A stretch of 9,034 nt of DNA from Candidatus Kaiserbacteria bacterium (GTDB lineage: Bacteria > Patescibacteriota > Minisyncoccia > Phycocordibacterales > UBA918), in NCBI GenBank assembly GCA_007117575.1, contig SKGH01000091.1, positions 1-9,034 on the forward strand, given 5' to 3'. Position numbers and translations under genes: made by a program. The stretch's first letter is position 1, and every line of letters begins with the position of its first letter. Below are positions 8,201 through 9,034 of the stretch, piece after piece. The notes under the pieces are model-generated. The model had not been told where the DNA came from, searched no databases, and worked only from the letters and a program-made list of their open reading frames with translations.

Positions 8201-8705
8201 GTACATCATTGCTCGAAACAGGAAAAACCGCTCTGACCGCAGGATCATCCGTAACCAAAAACGTACCGGACATTTCTCCGGCTTCAGACAAAAGAGACAC
8301 GGTTATGTGAGCGCCGGGGTCTAAAGCTACATCCGGCTTAAAATGAAAGACCTGATTGCCAACCTCATTAACAAAAACAGAGTCTGATTGCCAACTACCA
8401 AACAACTCCGGTAAAAAGGTCACCTGAGCATCTATGTCTGTGATTTCAACCCCAGCCGGTATTGTGATCGGTATAGAGGCACTTTTTGAAAGCTCAGGAG
8501 GTACAAAAGAATACGTGCCAGCAAATGAAACATCATTACCACCTTCCTTAGTGAGAAAAGACACTAAGGAAATAAGAACAAAAACAAACAAGACACTGAC
8601 TAAAAATACATAAAACCATTTACCTTTTGAACGCGAACTATTCTGTGAGTCAGAAATACTTTCATCTTGCTCATTGACCTCTTCACTTAATTCATCTTTA
8701 TCCAT
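2223..8705 (-). CDS. Giant bacterial alpha-2-macroglobulin, transmembrane-anchored, without thioester motif
   Basis: This 2160-residue envelope protein belongs to the bacterial alpha-2-macroglobulin family, whose members trap attacking proteases. It has an acidic cytoplasmic head (1-25), one transmembrane helix (about 30-51) and no lipobox. Ig-like/macroglobulin domains fill about 60-850, including a Big_5-like unit at 154-256. The MG2 signature TDRPIYRPGQTVYLKG is at 861-876. A bait-like segment is at about 1361-1425, followed by the A2M core motif FWDASIETDTNGRASVTF...PDNLTTWQIEA (1426-1456). An alpha-toroid thioester-like domain spans about 1620-1905 (HQRLDGGFTYP at 1686-1696; RWYSDELTYLVTRSL at 1881-1895). 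The C-terminal receptor-like domain ends PGTYLELPAKVKLVEFPEIFGQ. Where CxEQ is expected it reads AEHESRWMMENIYRA (1631-1645), so covalent trapping is unlikely. Eight cysteines lie in four close pairs (430/445, 521/564, 647/673, 1019/1022). ATG 8705 follows an in-frame TAA five codons upstream; no Shine-Dalgarno is visible. It is about 500 aa longer than E. coli YfhM. Confidence 0.95.
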   Translation of the reverse strand: MDKDELSEEVNEQDESISDSQNSSRSKGKWFYVFLVSVLFVFVLISLVSFLTKEGGNDVSFAGTYSFVPPELSKSASIPITIPAGVEITDIDAQVTFLPELFGSWQSDSVFVNEVGNQVFHFKPDVALDPGAHITVSLLSEAGEMSGTFLVTDDPAVRAVFPVSSNDVHEATTITIVFNRPMIPLTTLSEVEALDIPIEITPETPGKFKWVSTRNLQFIPDTTLRPSTDYVVNVPAMRSLDGVMSEAFTHTFSTRRLRYTSVGTNFVTFNYPLRVVFNMPVDKEKTSPHIAVRTSEGRRVPLEVEYGTYIRHNAGQRETFVDQRVLLLYPVRDSHGRARVWDFDTAYEVQFSRAYPIFGTIPLQERRTERFKIPSIIRSVSAQSDRSSYVKRDLFDPTGKLIVNFYDEISIDRSSIKAEGLKSVTYGERCKLEDDQVTRLRTGSCEPEPDPTELIFEFSSESYNTGDVFDLDFHKLISPEGFQYNKKTLTEKITVYPRFRITSLIPNHNATQASVDHIYVCSNTPLRNPGDDGLGSYITASDRIVFGRWQSSRFITESMRNQACSAGEYQTYIRYGLLPETDYTLSFELTDDFGQKDSTVTNFRTRQVTDVHTRFHHLQKQYSVTSPEKTRLTFATENLTYMNMHICKVSPERFLQFIGNRPADTAGPRRDGCIKEREERIVLPNKYWQLNYFQIDIADYFDDSRGHYIFTFSHPNHLTGYGAGRGMHYERSYVSVTDLSFAKKELRHGQLFTSDKPHPLADAYYASEFEDQQNLYWVVDTETLEPVFGATVTQFKRVDNNIVAGSVGVTDREGIARPDTDGGLVGSVVRFGDRTAVVTNWADLLQWGTAPRSSARTYVYTDRPIYRPGQTVYLKGIDRVGFDGEFVSLAGEEVELTVRSSAREDVYSAKLSISKYGTFNTEFELPHDASLGRYNISAFGQSFHFMVEEYEGSPFKLTARTEKEEYISGDDVTLNIDAEYYFGAPIQGGKVTYSVVSQDYFFDRFQDRFFNFGSRWYFCYVCWYGDNFLFRGQAEIDSNGKAKIVENFDINSLFSGSDIMRSKIITYQINVEDANGRSVSTQESFILHRSNIYMGVRTDPSFTQINEPVTISIKTVDTEGKEVGVSGIEYTVSRVTWETFRRQEVDGGFYHRSEKRLTEVDSGRVRTDSSGNYSKDLVVGEEGSYEVNVSYTDSRGNVLSSTAYFYVRGEKMISVPRFNNHTLRMEVLQPEVSVGDTGSVIITTPYEKARALITTERGRIFSYEVVDITDGIYVYEFPITDSYTPNVYVTATLHSPEPAVQYGSAQFFVDRIKKSIDVDIKTDRPSYSPGDEVTLDIKTISASGEPVSAEVSIAVADLSVLALVGNPKKDPVQFFYSGFSHAISTASNLKNILHEADIPDGTKGGDGVDPEDLAKHARGVFRDTAFWDASIETDTNGRASVTFKLPDNLTTWQIEALAVTEDTKFGTSYSEFASRKELMVQPLTPRFLLANDKVYMGMQVFNQTDNNQTFTVKVESESLPFSGSTERSLRVRAGEAQTVFFETNIPTTYQSSHVIKFSASGGGKHDSVIRSLPMLRDSVQETVATAGVSPLGSASEYLYIPHNIPTDIGSVSVTTASTLRGFTTPIEVYIAEHESRWMMENIYRAVTLAQIHSHDNSSKDATVIFAGEEKNLTDLVDDTLDLIFRHQRLDGGFTYPNRYQSSPHLTMSLISILLDLRDMGYEISEANTERALDYLRNHINIRLSNDTSNLGLLSRYVTLSQRMNVPIDDIRISRFLNNQMRRIPMSDMGNNELLLMSSLSADGFVDSDLRSEVIEQLTNRVSQSGRGAVLREPSIVNSVSISHQIRSTASFLETILENDTNHALIGEMVNWLLAVRNSDQRWYSDELTYLVTRSLMRYINETEWEGNQSGEIVANLAGTDWYTHQFSPDQGVMETVTSLGEFSIGQILPLRLSRNPQGILYYDLVMQYHVPASTLPPRDEGISVVRELRHLGEDELRSNIKRGDVIVGELLITVADSGHDLTVSAPIPAGFTLLNFSFEIEDPDILSRDIAYSNNHRFVGPWQRTRSLGSTQLGLISGASADKREFIPPRYRNLPFQLEELTDSSVELYVSSLPAGVYRYRYYMRAQTPGTYLELPAKVKLVEFPEIFGQTTAGEIVVNQ

Positions 8706-8871
8706 AAAAACACTTTTTTATATCATTGATCATAATTGAAACCACTCCAAGAAAAACATGTATAAACATAATACCACTTTAAATGAATAAATAAGTTCAT
8801 AATTCACATAACCTTAAATATAAACTTGTTACCCTGTGAGATGCAGTTCTATATTCTAAAATCATTGATTC
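8706..8871. other. AT-rich spacer upstream of A2M, no gene seen
   Basis: This stretch lies between the A2M start and the right inverted-repeat arm. Apart from the weak promoter candidate it holds no open frame with recognisable content, no RNA gene and no strong repeat. It is much longer than the matching gap on the pbpC side (26 bases), so the two arms are not symmetrically placed relative to the genes. Confidence 0.6.
8722..8750 (-). promoter_or_regulatory. Weak candidate promoter for the A2M gene
   Basis: On the minus strand TTGGAG (8750-8745) and AATGAT (8727-8722) are separated by 17 bases, each matching 4 of 6 bases of the sigma-70 -35 and -10 consensus. TATGAT at 8734-8729 is an alternative -10. 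Initiation here would leave a leader of only about 10 bases, in keeping with the missing Shine-Dalgarno. In such AT-rich DNA these matches are expected by chance. Confidence 0.18.
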
Positions 8872-8962
8872 AGGACTTACGCGTTTGGCGAATTTCTTTG
8901 TTGCTTTCGTCACTCAAACCTTTTATCGTACCACCAAGTACGCCTCACCCAGCTATAGTTTC
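8872..8962 (-). repeat. 91-bp inverted repeat, right arm
   Basis: This is the reverse complement of 21-111 with four substitutions and no indel. The hairpin CGTAC-CACCAA-GTACG (8927-8942) is conserved. The inward-facing tip reads AGGACTTACGCG, preceded by C-rich-side bases TTC here and by ATT in the left copy, so homology stops sharply. It lies 166 bases upstream of the A2M start and points at that gene just as the left arm points at pbpC. Confidence 0.93.
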
Positions 8963-8970
8963 GGTAACCA

Positions 8971-8990
8971 TTTATTACTAACGTAATAAA
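8971..8990. repeat. Small hairpin in the segment outside the right arm
   Basis: TTTATTAC (8971-8978) pairs perfectly with GTAATAAA (8983-8990) around the loop TAAC. It lies in the 52 bases between the right arm and the right direct repeat. If the window closes as a circle, it sits within the 72-bp spacer between the two arms. The sequence is AT-rich and has no following T-run, so it is not a convincing terminator. No function is assigned. Confidence 0.5.
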
Positions 8991-9014
8991 CCAAAATCGT
9001 TTTAGTCAGTCACG

Positions 9015-9034
9015 AAAGAATATAAATGATCACG
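9015..9034. repeat. Terminal direct repeat, right copy
   Basis: The last 20 bases are identical to the first 20. Overlapping them closes the window into a circle of 9014 bp in which this sequence directly precedes the left inverted-repeat arm. No TSD-like feature or phage terminal-repeat context is visible. Confidence 0.9.

Noticed and set aside
8970..8990. Rolling-circle nick motif of the TAATATTAC type in the hairpin
   Set aside because: Only the TATTAC part fits, it is in the stem and not the loop, and no Rep gene is present.
8963..9014. Integron attC, dif site, tRNA or origin in the segment outside the right arm
   Set aside because: I could not find paired core sites, a dif-like palindrome, a cloverleaf or iterons; only a short AT-rich hairpin.

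Overview
The window holds two large genes facing each other, enclosed by a long inverted repeat. Left to right: a 20-bp direct repeat flush with the left edge (1-20); the left arm of a 91-bp imperfect inverted repeat (21-111); a bifunctional penicillin-binding protein of the PBP1C class (pbpC, 138-2233, + strand) split by a -1 frameshift near 617-620; a very large bacterial alpha-2-macroglobulin (A2M) gene (2223-8705, - strand); an AT-rich spacer; the right arm of the inverted repeat (8872-8962); a short segment with a small hairpin; and the same 20-bp direct repeat flush with the right edge (9015-9034).

The pair makes functional sense. In many bacteria pbpC and a periplasmic or surface A2M are genetic neighbours. 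The usual reading is that PBP1C repairs or polymerises peptidoglycan while the A2M protects the envelope from foreign proteases. Several details differ from the well-known E. coli pbpC-yfhM pair. The genes are convergent with an 11-bp overlap of their 3' ends instead of co-directional. The A2M is about 500 residues longer (2160 aa). It is held by an N-terminal transmembrane helix instead of a lipobox. Its thioester domain has no CxEQ motif. The pbpC reading frame is broken in this assembly.

The organism cannot be named from this sequence. It is an AT-rich bacterium using the standard code (no in-frame TGA needed, both long genes end in TAA), with no Shine-Dalgarno sequence at either start. 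A transmembrane-anchored, thioester-less giant A2M next to PBP1C would fit a Patescibacteria/CPR-like or other metagenomic lineage, but this is a weak inference.

The two edges share an exact 20-bp sequence, so the window is probably either a contig that closes into a circle of about 9014 bp or one unit of a tandem duplication. In the circular view the two inverted-repeat arms become a 91-bp stem around a 72-bp spacer, and pbpC and A2M diverge from that structure. No replication, recombination or transposase gene is present. If real, the unit looks more like a transposase-less inverted-repeat cassette, or its excised form, than a plasmid. An assembly artefact is a serious alternative.
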